DNA from: Acidobacteria bacterium UBA823
GTDB lineage: Bacteria > Acidobacteriota > Vicinamibacteria > Vicinamibacterales > UBA823
Assembly (NCBI GenBank): GCA_002296225.1
Contig: DBHR01000105.1
Coordinates: 1-64,000 of the forward strand
Length of the DNA stretch: 64,000 bases
Reading direction: 5' to 3'
The stretch's first letter is position 1; each line of letters starts with the position of its first letter. Of the stretch, positions 20,279 to 28,070 are shown piece after piece. A model generated the notes under the pieces. It saw nothing but the letters and a program-made list of their open reading frames with translations. It did not search any database and was not told where the DNA came from. A program made the position numbers and the translations under genes.

Positions 20279-21259
20279 ATGCTGGAACGCGGTCGGAAGC
20301 TTGGTAAATACGAAATCCTCAAACCCCTCGGCAGCGGCGGCTTCAGCACCGTTTACTTAGCGAGTGATACGAATATTAAGAAGAAGTTTGCCCTCAAGGT
20401 CCCCCACCGACAGGATCTGGATTTCGGCGAACAACTTCAAGAATCTAGGCTGCACGCCAAGCTCAAACACGTCAACGTCGTCGAGATCTTCACCGCAGAA
20501 AAACAAAAAGGTGTGTTCTTCATTGTGATGGAATACGTCCAAGGCAAGACCCTCGAACAGCTGATCGCCACGAACGGCGTGGTCGAGCTCGAGCAGGCGC
20601 TCAACTACGCGTGCCAGATCTGTGAGGCGGTGGACCACGCACACGGGCAAGGCGTGCTGCACCGTGACCTCCGGCCGGGCAACGTGCTCATTTCAGTTCG
20701 GGGCCGCGCGAAGGTCGCCGATTTCGGCACTTCACGGTACCTAGATGTCGCGGCCCACGGTACAACCCTAATCGGCAGCCCGCCCTACATGGCGCCCGAG
20801 CAGTTCAACGGCAAAGCGGTATTCGCGTCGGACGTGTACTCTCTTGGCATAACGATTTACCAGATGCTGACCGGCATGCTGCCCTACGAGGCCCCTACCC
20901 TAGCCGACCTCGAGAAACTGATGACCGGCACCCTTGTCACAGCACCGCGGCTGAAGAACCGGAACATCCCAACCCGGATCAGCGACATCGTTATGCGCGC
21001 CATGGCACCGCACATCGCCAACCGCTACCAGAGGGTCAGCCACTTGCTCGATGCCCTGCTTGCCGAGCGACAACCTGCATCACGGTCGGCAGGCCGCCGA
21101 AAGCGGCCCACGTCTGACGCTGACCTGACCACCGAATCAGTCGCGACGCACACGACGCCAACGCTGAACCTCTGTCCCAACTGTAACAAGCCGCTGCCCA
21201 CACGCGCGCGCAGCATACCGAAGCAGTGTCTGTTTTGTGGCGAAAAGATAAAGCGGTAG
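20279..21259 (+). CDS. Ser/Thr protein kinase with C-terminal zinc ribbon
   Basis: A 326-residue soluble Hanks-type kinase. All catalytic marks are intact: glycine loop GSGGFSTVYLASD (18-30), Lys40, Glu55, the HRDLRPGN loop with Asp130 and Asn135, DFG with Asp148, and MAPEQF. After the kinase domain comes a short linker and a C-terminal zinc ribbon with Cys299, Cys302, Cys317 and Cys320. There is no transmembrane segment or sensor domain, unlike the common PASTA or PEGA kinases, so it should act in the cytosol. ATG at 20279 is favoured by the position of the -10 element. Substrates are unknown; it is the only apparently active kinase in the window. Confidence 0.9.
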   Translation: MLERGRKLGKYEILKPLGSGGFSTVYLASDTNIKKKFALKVPHRQDLDFGEQLQESRLHAKLKHVNVVEIFTAEKQKGVFFIVMEYVQGKTLEQLIATNGVVELEQALNYACQICEAVDHAHGQGVLHRDLRPGNVLISVRGRAKVADFGTSRYLDVAAHGTTLIGSPPYMAPEQFNGKAVFASDVYSLGITIYQMLTGMLPYEAPTLADLEKLMTGTLVTAPRLKNRNIPTRISDIVMRAMAPHIANRYQRVSHLLDALLAERQPASRSAGRRKRPTSDADLTTESVATHTTPTLNLCPNCNKPLPTRARSIPKQCLFCGEKIKR

Positions 21260-21268
21260 TGCTACACT
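21260..21268 (+). promoter_or_regulatory. Extended -10 element before ilvE
   Basis: TGCTACACT (TG at 21260-21261, then TACACT at 21263-21268) forms an extended -10 element right after the kinase stop codon. It would give an ilvE leader of roughly 70 bases. No good -35 accompanies it. Confidence 0.4.
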
Positions 21269-21347
21269 TAGACTGATTTTAGGGCGCATTCTGAGTGTGC
21301 CGCGAACATTTGGCGCACCCGCCGCTCCCCGCACGAAGGAGTCTCCC

Positions 21348-22325
21348 ATGGGGTTCCCCGGTACCGGCAAAATCTGGATGAATGGGTCATTAGTCGACTG
21401 GGCAGACGCGAAGATTCACATTGGCTCCCATGTCGTCCACTACGGTAGCGGTGTGTTCGAGGGCGCGCGCTGCTACGACACTGCGCACGGCCCTGCCTGC
21501 TTCCGCCTCGACGCCCACATCCGGCGGCTCCTCGACTCGGCCAAGATCTACCGGATGGAGTACTCGCTCTCTCGCGAGCAACTTGAGGACGCCGTCCTCG
21601 ACACGATCCGGGCCAATCAATTTCGCGCCTGTTACATTCGGCCGCTGATCTACCGCGGCTACGACACGCTCGGGGTAAACCCGCTACCGTGTCCGGTCGA
21701 AGCTGCCATCATGCTGTGGGAGTGGGGGGCTTACCTGGGTGAAGAGAGCATCACGCGTGGTGTCGACGTCTGTGTCAGCTCGTGGGCTCGGAGCGCACCG
21801 AACACCTTCCCGGCGCTAGCCAAGTCAACCGCGAATTACGCGAACGCGGGGCTCATCAAGATGGAGGCCATGGCCAACGGCTACGACGAGGCCATCGCGC
21901 TCGACAGCGACGGCACGGTGAGCGAAGGCAGCGGCCAGAATGTCTTTCTCGTGCGGGACAAAACGCTGCATACACCCGCGTTCGCGTCGTCGATCCTGCC
22001 CGGAATCACGCGCGACTCGGTCATGACGGTCGCTCGCGATCTCGGCTTCACGATCGTCGAACAGACGATTCCACGCGAACTGCTCTATATCGCAGACGAA
22101 CTCTTCTTTGTAGGCACCGCTGTTGAGGTAACCCCGATCCGGTCGGTCGACAAGATCGTAATCGGCCAGGGTTCACGAGGACCGGTCACCGAAGCGATCC
22201 AGCGCACTTTCTTTGACATCGTGAACGCCCGAGTGCCTGACCAGCACGGATGGCTGCGACCCGTCTACCCGGCGGAGACAGCCAAGAACCGGACGAAACA
22301 GACGGCGGCGAAGGCCACCGGCTAA
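21348..22325 (+). CDS. ilvE: Branched-chain amino acid aminotransferase
   Basis: A 325-residue fold-type IV PLP enzyme that makes the last transamination of valine, leucine and isoleucine synthesis. It begins GFPGTGKIWMNG, has the HYGSGVFEGARCY block, the PLP lysine in ALAKSTANYANA, and the SEGSGQNVFLV and GITRDSVMTVARDLG segments. ATG at 21348 is chosen because a strong ribosome site (GAAGGAG) lies 7 bases upstream; a longer frame from 21297 ignores it. The 175 bases after the gene hold nothing I recognise. Confidence 0.96.
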   Translation: MGFPGTGKIWMNGSLVDWADAKIHIGSHVVHYGSGVFEGARCYDTAHGPACFRLDAHIRRLLDSAKIYRMEYSLSREQLEDAVLDTIRANQFRACYIRPLIYRGYDTLGVNPLPCPVEAAIMLWEWGAYLGEESITRGVDVCVSSWARSAPNTFPALAKSTANYANAGLIKMEAMANGYDEAIALDSDGTVSEGSGQNVFLVRDKTLHTPAFASSILPGITRDSVMTVARDLGFTIVEQTIPRELLYIADELFFVGTAVEVTPIRSVDKIVIGQGSRGPVTEAIQRTFFDIVNARVPDQHGWLRPVYPAETAKNRTKQTAAKATG

Positions 22326-22501
22326 GGACCCGAACCTTCCCATCGGTCAACTGCGGTGGACAACAAATGCGGACGGGCTCAAACTCAAGCTCCATTGCAT
22401 CACAACAGCGGGAGACATGACGTCGAATAACATGGCACAATCGGCCATCACCGATAACCTCTTAGAAATCCCCTACTTCTGACCTGTCCGGTAAGCTTCG
22501 C

Positions 22502-22978
22502 GTGTCTTCCCGCCCTTCTACGGACCCGTACACCCTCGGCCTGAACCTGCTTGCCCGCAGAGAGCTATCAGAGATGCAGCTCCGCGAGCGCCTCCGCAAG
22601 CGCAAGTTCGCCGCGCCGGCAATCGACGCTGCGCTGGAGCGCCTGCGCGGAGAAGGTGCGATCGACAACCGGCGTATGGCCTTCGCATACGCCCGAACCG
22701 CCGTCCGGCTTACAACGCGGGGCCGCAGGCGCGTCGCCCAGGAAATCGTTGCGCGAGGAATCGACGACAAGATGGCGCGCGAAGCCGTTGACGCAGCGTT
22801 CGCCGATGTGGATGAAACCGTAGTTCTGGCGCGCGCGCTGGCGAAGCGACTCGACGGCCCGGTACGTAACGCTGCCCATTTGCGCCGACTGCACCGGTTT
22901 CTTCAACGGCAGGGCTTCCCCACTTCGCTCATCGTCCACGCGCTGGCCGAACATGCGCCAGATGACGCTGAAGAGTAA
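22502..22978 (+). CDS. recX: Regulatory protein RecX
   Basis: A 158-residue, helical RecX-family protein that binds RecA filaments and limits RecA activity. It shows the LNLLARRELSEMQLRERLRKR segment in two overlapping parts, then RGEGAIDNRRMAFAYARTAVR and the third helical repeat RFLQRQGFPTSLIVHAL. The start is GTG at 22502. recA is not next to it; alaS follows after 56 bases, an arrangement (recX-alaS) known from other bacteria. Confidence 0.9.
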   Translation: MSSRPSTDPYTLGLNLLARRELSEMQLRERLRKRKFAAPAIDAALERLRGEGAIDNRRMAFAYARTAVRLTTRGRRRVAQEIVARGIDDKMAREAVDAAFADVDETVVLARALAKRLDGPVRNAAHLRRLHRFLQRQGFPTSLIVHALAEHAPDDAEE

Positions 22979-23022
22979 CCTGCGGCGATCGCGGCCCACG
23001 ACGGAACCCCGGTAGATCACTG

Positions 23023-23028
23023 TAGAAT
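23023..23028 (+). promoter_or_regulatory. -10 element before alaS, possibly leaderless
   Basis: TAGAAT at 23023-23028 lies only six bases upstream of the alaS ATG at 23035. Transcription from it would start at the initiation codon. There is no convincing -35, so readthrough from recX is also possible. Confidence 0.35.
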
Positions 23029-23034
23029 GACGCC

Positions 23035-25719
23035 ATGACCGCGCGCGAGACTCGACGCAGTTTCCTGGACTTCTTCGCCCGACACGAACACCGAGTCGTC
23101 GAGAGCACGTCGCTGGTCCCCGGGGACGACCCCACCCTACTCTTCACCAACGCGGGCATGAACCAGTTCAAGGCTGTCTTCCAGGGTCTAGAGCAGCGTG
23201 ACTACACACGCGCGGTGTCGTCGCAGAAGTGCATGCGGGTCAGTGGAAAGCGAAACGACCTCAGTGCTGTAGGCCGGTCGCGGCGTCACAACACGTTCTT
23301 CGAGATGCTCGGGAACTTCTCGTTTGGCGACTACTTCAAGACGGAAGCAATTGCGATGAGCTGGTCCCTTCTGATTAAGGAGTGGAAGCTCCCCGCCGAG
23401 CGACTGCACGCGACGATTTTCTGCGGTGATGAAACCACACCACGAGATGACGAAGCTTACAACGCATGGCGAAAGTTCTTGCCGGAGGCACGGATCGGTG
23501 CCTCGGGTGCCGCCGACAATTTCTGGGCGATGGGCGACACGGGTCCATGCGGCCGGTGCTCGGAGATTTACTACTTCGTAAGCGATGACTTACCTTGCCC
23601 CGAACCCACTTGCCGCGGTACCGATTGCGACTGCGAGAGGTACATAGAACTCTGGAACAACGTGTTCATGGAATTCGACCGACAGGATGACGGCACGTTG
23701 AAGCCTCTTCCCAAGCCGTCGATTGACACGGGCATGAGTCTTGAGCGCGCGACTGCCGTCCTGCAAGACGTGGACTCCATCTATAAAACCGACCTGTTTC
23801 AGCCACTCCTGCAGGAAATCGCCGAGTTGGTCGGTGCACCGCACGGTGAACGGTCAGAGGCTGATGTGTCGATGCGTATTGTCGCCGATCACCTGCGTGC
23901 GATGACGTTCCTGATCGGCGACTCGGTCACGCCATCGAACGAGTGGCGCGGCTACGTACTACGCAAGATCATGCGCCGGGCCATGCGGCACGGCAAGAAA
24001 CTTGGCCTCACTGATCCGTTTCTCCATCGCCTCGTCGATATCGTTGTGCGGGACATGGGTGAGGCGTATCCTGCCCTCTCCCGCAACCGTGACAAGATCG
24101 TTGACGTGGTGCAGCACGAAGAAAACAGGTTCGACGCGGTGCTGAACGCCGGGCTGGTGAAACTCGAGGAGGTGCTGGACCGTGCCAGCACCGGCGACCG
24201 GACTGTGGCCGGCGAGGACATCTTCCGGCTGTACGATTCGCTCGGATTGCCAGCTGATTTCATCAAGGACCTAGCCGGCGACCGCCAACTTGCAATCGAC
24301 TGGGACGGGTTCGAGCGCCTTTTGGCGGAACAGCGCAACCGAGCCCGTGCCAGTAGCAGGTTCAACACCAAGCGGAGTGACACAAGCGCCTTCTGGAAGG
24401 CCGAGGAACTCACCGAAGGTCTCCGGGATGTTCGGGACTGCTTCGAGGGGTACGAGGCAACACGGGTCGACGGAGCAGTGATTCTGAGACTGTGGAATGA
24501 CGTGCCAGCGCCGTGCGAGCAACTCGCCACGGGTGACACGGGATATTTGGCGCTCGACCGCAGTCCGTTCTATGTCGAGTCAGGCGGCCAAGTATCGGAC
24601 ACCGGCCACATCGTGTCTGAAGACGGAGAGACAGAGGCCGTCGTCGAGGACACGTCCGGCTGGGGCGTCTACCCGCGGGTGCACAAGGTCCACGTCCTTG
24701 CCGGCACCCTAAGCCGTGGCAGTTTAGTGTCGGCAGTCGTTGACGAACCACGCCGCGCCGCCATCCGCCGGAGTCATACGGCGACGCATCTTCTCCACGC
24801 CGCGCTCCGGCAGGTTCTTGGTCAGCATGTGACTCAGGCCGGCTCACTCGTTTCGCCAGACCGGCTCCGGTTCGACTTCGCCCATCCGATGCCACTCAAC
24901 CAGTCGGACATCGACGAGATCGAGCGCGTCGTCAATGAACAGGTCATAGCCGCTACCCAGCTCGAAACGGTCGAACAATCTCCAGACGAGGCGATCGCCA
25001 CCGGCGCGATCGCCCTGTTCGGTGAAAAATACGGCGACCGCGTGCGCGTGGTCTCGATTCCGGAGTTCAGCAAGGAACTCTGCGGAGGTACTCACTGTCG
25101 CTCGACAGGCGAAATTGGCTCATTTTCGATCGAGCGGGAAAGCGGTACGGCTGCTGGTATCAGACGTCTGGAGGCGCTCACAGGAGTGCCTGCTGTCCAA
25201 AGGCATCAGGCACGACGAGTCTTGATCAATGAAATGCTTGAGGCGCTCGCCTCGCCGGAAGATCGCGCACTCAACACCCTCAAACAGCAACAAGCTCAGA
25301 CCAAGAAACTAGCACGCGATGTGAACGCTCTGAAGCTGAAGTTGGAACTGGAGTCGCAAACAGAGGCACGTATCGACGTCGACGGCATCACGCTCGTTAC
25401 CCGCCGCGCTGACGGTTTAGACAAGCGCTCACTCCGCGCGATCGCCGACCAATTGAGGAGCGACATCGACACGGGACTCGTCGTGCTTGCATCCGCCACC
25501 GATGCCGGACGCGTGGCGATTATCGTGAGCGTCACGACCGACCTGAAAGCCCGCATGCCCGCTGGACAGGTCGTCAAAGCTCTAGCCCAACTTGTAGGCG
25601 GCGGCGGGGGCGGCCGACCGGACTTCGCTGAAGCCGGCGGCAAGGACCCGCAGCACATTGACGCCATGCTCGCCGCGAGTGAAGCCATCGTGCGCGGCCT
25701 CCTGAGCAGTGCAGACTGA
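23035..25719 (+). CDS. alaS: Alanine--tRNA ligase
   Basis: An 894-residue class II synthetase that charges and proofreads tRNA-Ala. The catalytic core begins RRSFLDFFARHEHRVVESTS and contains FTNAGMNQFK and the motif region around HNTFFEMLGNFSFGDYFK. The editing domain has the zinc motifs HTATHLLHAALR and CGGTHCRSTGEIG. The C-terminal DHHA1/C-Ala part ends with the glycine run and GGRPDFAEAGGKDP. Its length is standard. A weak -10 lies just upstream of the ATG. Confidence 0.98.
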   Translation: MTARETRRSFLDFFARHEHRVVESTSLVPGDDPTLLFTNAGMNQFKAVFQGLEQRDYTRAVSSQKCMRVSGKRNDLSAVGRSRRHNTFFEMLGNFSFGDYFKTEAIAMSWSLLIKEWKLPAERLHATIFCGDETTPRDDEAYNAWRKFLPEARIGASGAADNFWAMGDTGPCGRCSEIYYFVSDDLPCPEPTCRGTDCDCERYIELWNNVFMEFDRQDDGTLKPLPKPSIDTGMSLERATAVLQDVDSIYKTDLFQPLLQEIAELVGAPHGERSEADVSMRIVADHLRAMTFLIGDSVTPSNEWRGYVLRKIMRRAMRHGKKLGLTDPFLHRLVDIVVRDMGEAYPALSRNRDKIVDVVQHEENRFDAVLNAGLVKLEEVLDRASTGDRTVAGEDIFRLYDSLGLPADFIKDLAGDRQLAIDWDGFERLLAEQRNRARASSRFNTKRSDTSAFWKAEELTEGLRDVRDCFEGYEATRVDGAVILRLWNDVPAPCEQLATGDTGYLALDRSPFYVESGGQVSDTGHIVSEDGETEAVVEDTSGWGVYPRVHKVHVLAGTLSRGSLVSAVVDEPRRAAIRRSHTATHLLHAALRQVLGQHVTQAGSLVSPDRLRFDFAHPMPLNQSDIDEIERVVNEQVIAATQLETVEQSPDEAIATGAIALFGEKYGDRVRVVSIPEFSKELCGGTHCRSTGEIGSFSIERESGTAAGIRRLEALTGVPAVQRHQARRVLINEMLEALASPEDRALNTLKQQQAQTKKLARDVNALKLKLELESQTEARIDVDGITLVTRRADGLDKRSLRAIADQLRSDIDTGLVVLASATDAGRVAIIVSVTTDLKARMPAGQVVKALAQLVGGGGGGRPDFAEAGGKDPQHIDAMLAASEAIVRGLLSSAD

Positions 25720-25760
25720 CGGGGCAACCAGCAGGTCGCCGATCAATTGCACCTCAAACC

Positions 25761-26180
25761 ATGACCGACGCCGCTGGGTCAACGCTTGAGCGCCTGAGGC
25801 TCGACGTCTGGCTCGACGTTGCCTGCCTCTTTAAGACCCGATCTGAATCGCAGAAGGCCTGCAAGGGAGGCAAGATTGACGTGAACGGCCAGCGCGCGAA
25901 ACCGCATCGCGAAGTTACTCCAGGAGATCGCATCTCCATCACGCGTAGCTTCGGCGGACGCCAAGTGGTCGTTGTCAAGGACCTAGTCGAGCAACACGTC
26001 CCTAAGGCTGTGGCGAAAGCACTCTACGAGGACGTCACGCCACCGCCGTCTCAGGCAGAAGCGGAACTTCGGGAACTGGTGCGGCTGGCTAGCCGCGCCC
26101 ATCGGCCGGGCTGGGCCACTACCGCACCGGGTAAACGGGAACGCCGTGCCCTCCGCCGACTGAAGGAACGGGATAGCTAA
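25761..26180 (+). CDS. S4-domain RNA-binding protein (Hsp15-like)
   Basis: A 139-residue protein with an N-terminal S4 domain: LRLDVWLDVACLFKTRSESQKAC, KGGKIDVNGQRAKPHREV and GDRISI in order, as in the ribosome-associated heat-shock protein Hsp15, which binds stalled 50S subunits carrying nascent chains. The C-terminal half is basic and ends KRERRALRRLKERDS. It sits 41 bases after alaS and ahead of rpsT. Family assignment is firm; the Hsp15 function is inferred. Confidence 0.85.
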   Translation: MTDAAGSTLERLRLDVWLDVACLFKTRSESQKACKGGKIDVNGQRAKPHREVTPGDRISITRSFGGRQVVVVKDLVEQHVPKAVAKALYEDVTPPPSQAEAELRELVRLASRAHRPGWATTAPGKRERRALRRLKERDS

Positions 26181-26218
26181 AGTCGCCGGTGCCGGGCGGG
26201 CTACGTGACGGTTCCGCG

Positions 26219-26227
26219 TGTTATAAT
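26219..26227 (+). promoter_or_regulatory. Extended -10 promoter element for rpsT
   Basis: TGTTATAAT with a perfect TATAAT at 26222-26227 and TG at 26219-26220 forms an extended -10 element identical to the one at 15666-15674. It would start transcription near 26234, giving about 49 bases of leader before rpsT at 26283. No -35 is evident. Confidence 0.55.
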
Positions 26228-26282
26228 CCGGGATTGGCGGCGTGCTGAAACGCTGGCCTCTTCAAGGACAAGGACTGAACTC

Positions 26283-26555
26283 GTGGCAAACCACAAATCG
26301 GCGATCAAAGCGCACCGGCAGAACGCCAAGCGGCGCGAGAAGAACCGCCAGGAGCGAACGCGGCTGCGCACTGCCCTGAAGTCCATCCGGGCCACACTGG
26401 CTTCAGGGAACGCCAGCGGCGCCAGGCTCGAGCTTCAGAAAACGGTCTCGGTGATCGACAAGATGGCCGGGAAGGGCATTATTCACAACAACACCGCCGG
26501 CCGTTACAAGTCGCGTCTGGCGAAGCAGCTCGCCAAGCTTTCAGCTCCGGCGTAG
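26283..26555 (+). CDS. rpsT: 30S ribosomal protein S20
   Basis: A 90-residue basic protein of the small ribosomal subunit that binds 16S rRNA early in assembly. It reads ANHKSAIKAHRQNAKRREKN after the start and ends with GIIHNNTAGRYKSRLAKQL, both typical of S20. The start is GTG at 26283; the longer open frame from 26205 would include the promoter region. The last 15 bases overlap the 3' end of holA on the other strand. Confidence 0.97.
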   Translation: MANHKSAIKAHRQNAKRREKNRQERTRLRTALKSIRATLASGNASGARLELQKTVSVIDKMAGKGIIHNNTAGRYKSRLAKQLAKLSAPA

Positions 26556-27476
26556 CCTGCCGCGCGTTTCGCACAGCTCGACGACGAGCCGTTCGAGAAG
26601 TAGGCGCGGATCTCCCCCAGACGTCTTCAGGGCCAGATCGGTCCGATACACTGCCTCCACCGCCGCCGGGATCCTGGCGGCAGGCAGTTTCGTGCGAATC
26701 ACCCACCCGAGCTGGCCGAGAATTAGGGGCGGCACCGCCCCGGCGTCGAACGTCAGACCGAGTTCCCGCAACGCAACATCGGCCTTACCTCTTACAATCG
26801 CCCCCGTCACGGCCCAATCATCCTGCAAGACGGCTGGACCGACGACGGCCTTGACGTCGGCTAGGCCGATCGTAGGCCGGTCGAGAGCATAGAGCACCAC
26901 ACGCTCAAAGTCGGCCCGTAGCCTCGCCAAGTCCGCACCCGCGCGGTCGACGAGCAGCCCTATCGCCGCAGGGTCCATGGAGAATTGCCGTCGCTTCAGC
27001 TGCGCACGCACCCAACGCTGCGCGTCACCTGCGTTGCCGATCCCCCCAAAGTCCACGACGGTGGCGTACTTGAGCAGTTGCTTGACGACACGTCGCCGCT
27101 TATCGAGATCGCCCGCTTCAACGATGACCGTCGCGTGGGGTTCAGGAGACTGGATGAACTGCTCGAACGCTTCGAGATCGTGCTCGGCCGCTTTCCTCTG
27201 CAGCACGTACTCGGCCTGCGACAGGATGACGATGCGGCGCGGCGCGAGCATCGGTAACATACGGGCGGCCGCCAGCACCGTCGCTATGGTCGTGGTCTTA
27301 TCACCGCCGTAAAGCCGCTCGACGTTAAACGGCCGAAGGTCCTCCTCGACGACGTGGATGAACTCACGGGCTAAACGGGCTCTCTCGCCTTCGTCGTCGC
27401 CGAGAATCAGGTAGAGCGGACCTGTCTCGCCCGAGGCAATCTGCTTGCGAACAGCGGCCGGACTGGAAGCCGTCAT
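26541..27476 (-). CDS. holA: DNA polymerase III subunit delta
   Basis: A 311-residue clamp-loader subunit that opens the beta clamp. It contains the family opening GPLYLILGDDEGERARLAREFI, a degenerate AAA+ region without a working Walker A motif, as expected for delta, and the C-terminal collar domain. It overlaps the end of rpsT by 15 bases, tail to tail. On its own strand it follows lptE by 18 bases; the leuS-lptE-holA order, with rpsT converging, is widely conserved and supports the assignment. Confidence 0.93.
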   Translation of the reverse strand: MTASSPAAVRKQIASGETGPLYLILGDDEGERARLAREFIHVVEEDLRPFNVERLYGGDKTTTIATVLAAARMLPMLAPRRIVILSQAEYVLQRKAAEHDLEAFEQFIQSPEPHATVIVEAGDLDKRRRVVKQLLKYATVVDFGGIGNAGDAQRWVRAQLKRRQFSMDPAAIGLLVDRAGADLARLRADFERVVLYALDRPTIGLADVKAVVGPAVLQDDWAVTGAIVRGKADVALRELGLTFDAGAVPPLILGQLGWVIRTKLPAARIPAAVEAVYRTDLALKTSGGDPRLLLERLVVELCETRGRLRRS

Positions 27477-27494
27477 AGGATGAAGTGAAACCCA

Positions 27495-28070
27495 CTAGAA
27501 CGCTTCAAGGATCGAGCTAATGACCGTCGAAGCAAAATCGCTGGCCATGCGCTCGAGTGCGTTCGTGTCCTGGCCGAAGAACGCACTGGCATCGAGTGCG
27601 CCACCGCTCGTGGCCACGTCGTACTCCTCGGTGAAGACGAGCGAGGAATTTTCCCAAATCACTTCCTCCGTCCGTAGATCGCGCAGCACGATACTAGCGC
27701 GGAGTGTGAAGGTGTATCGCGAGGCTTGCTGCTGGTCCGTGAAGCTCGACGGCTGCAGGTCAATCAAGACAATGCGGCCGATAAGGGTAGCATCAACGTC
27801 GGTCTCATCAGGGACGATCTGATAGCTGCCTCGCCCGATGAATTCCGTCCGGACTGATTCAGTCAACAACTGCTCGACTTCGAAAAAGGCAGTATCGTTC
27901 TCGAAGAGTGGGATGCCAATCGTTTCGACATAATCCGGTAGAAACGACCCACGACCCGCGAGGGCATAGCCGCACCCGGCAGTCAGTGCACCTACGAGCA
28001 GTGCCAAGACCCACCAGTTCTGCCTATGCGGACGGTACGCGCGGTTCGGCATCTTCGACTCCATTCTCAC
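27495..28070 (-). CDS. lptE: LPS-assembly lipoprotein LptE
   Basis: A 191-residue outer-membrane lipoprotein, the plug of the LptD translocon that places lipopolysaccharide in the outer leaflet. The signal peptide ends in lipobox LTAGC, and the mature part has the family features [20 protein letters not shown] and [15 protein letters not shown] strands. The GTG start at 28070 overlaps the leuS stop (GTGA); in-frame ATGs at 28064 and 28052 are alternatives. Sequence conservation in LptE is low, so the gene order leuS-lptE-holA adds weight. Confidence 0.85.
   Translation of the reverse strand: MRMESKMPNRAYRPHRQNWWVLALLVGALTAGCGYALAGRGSFLPDYVETIGIPLFENDTAFFEVEQLLTESVRTEFIGRGSYQIVPDETDVDATLIGRIVLIDLQPSSFTDQQQASRYTFTLRASIVLRDLRTEEVIWENSSLVFTEEYDVATSGGALDASAFFGQDTNALERMASDFASTVISSILEAF

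Noticed and set aside
22326..22501. Small gene or RNA between ilvE and recX
   Set aside because: The 175 bases contain no conserved reading frame, repeat or strong hairpin.
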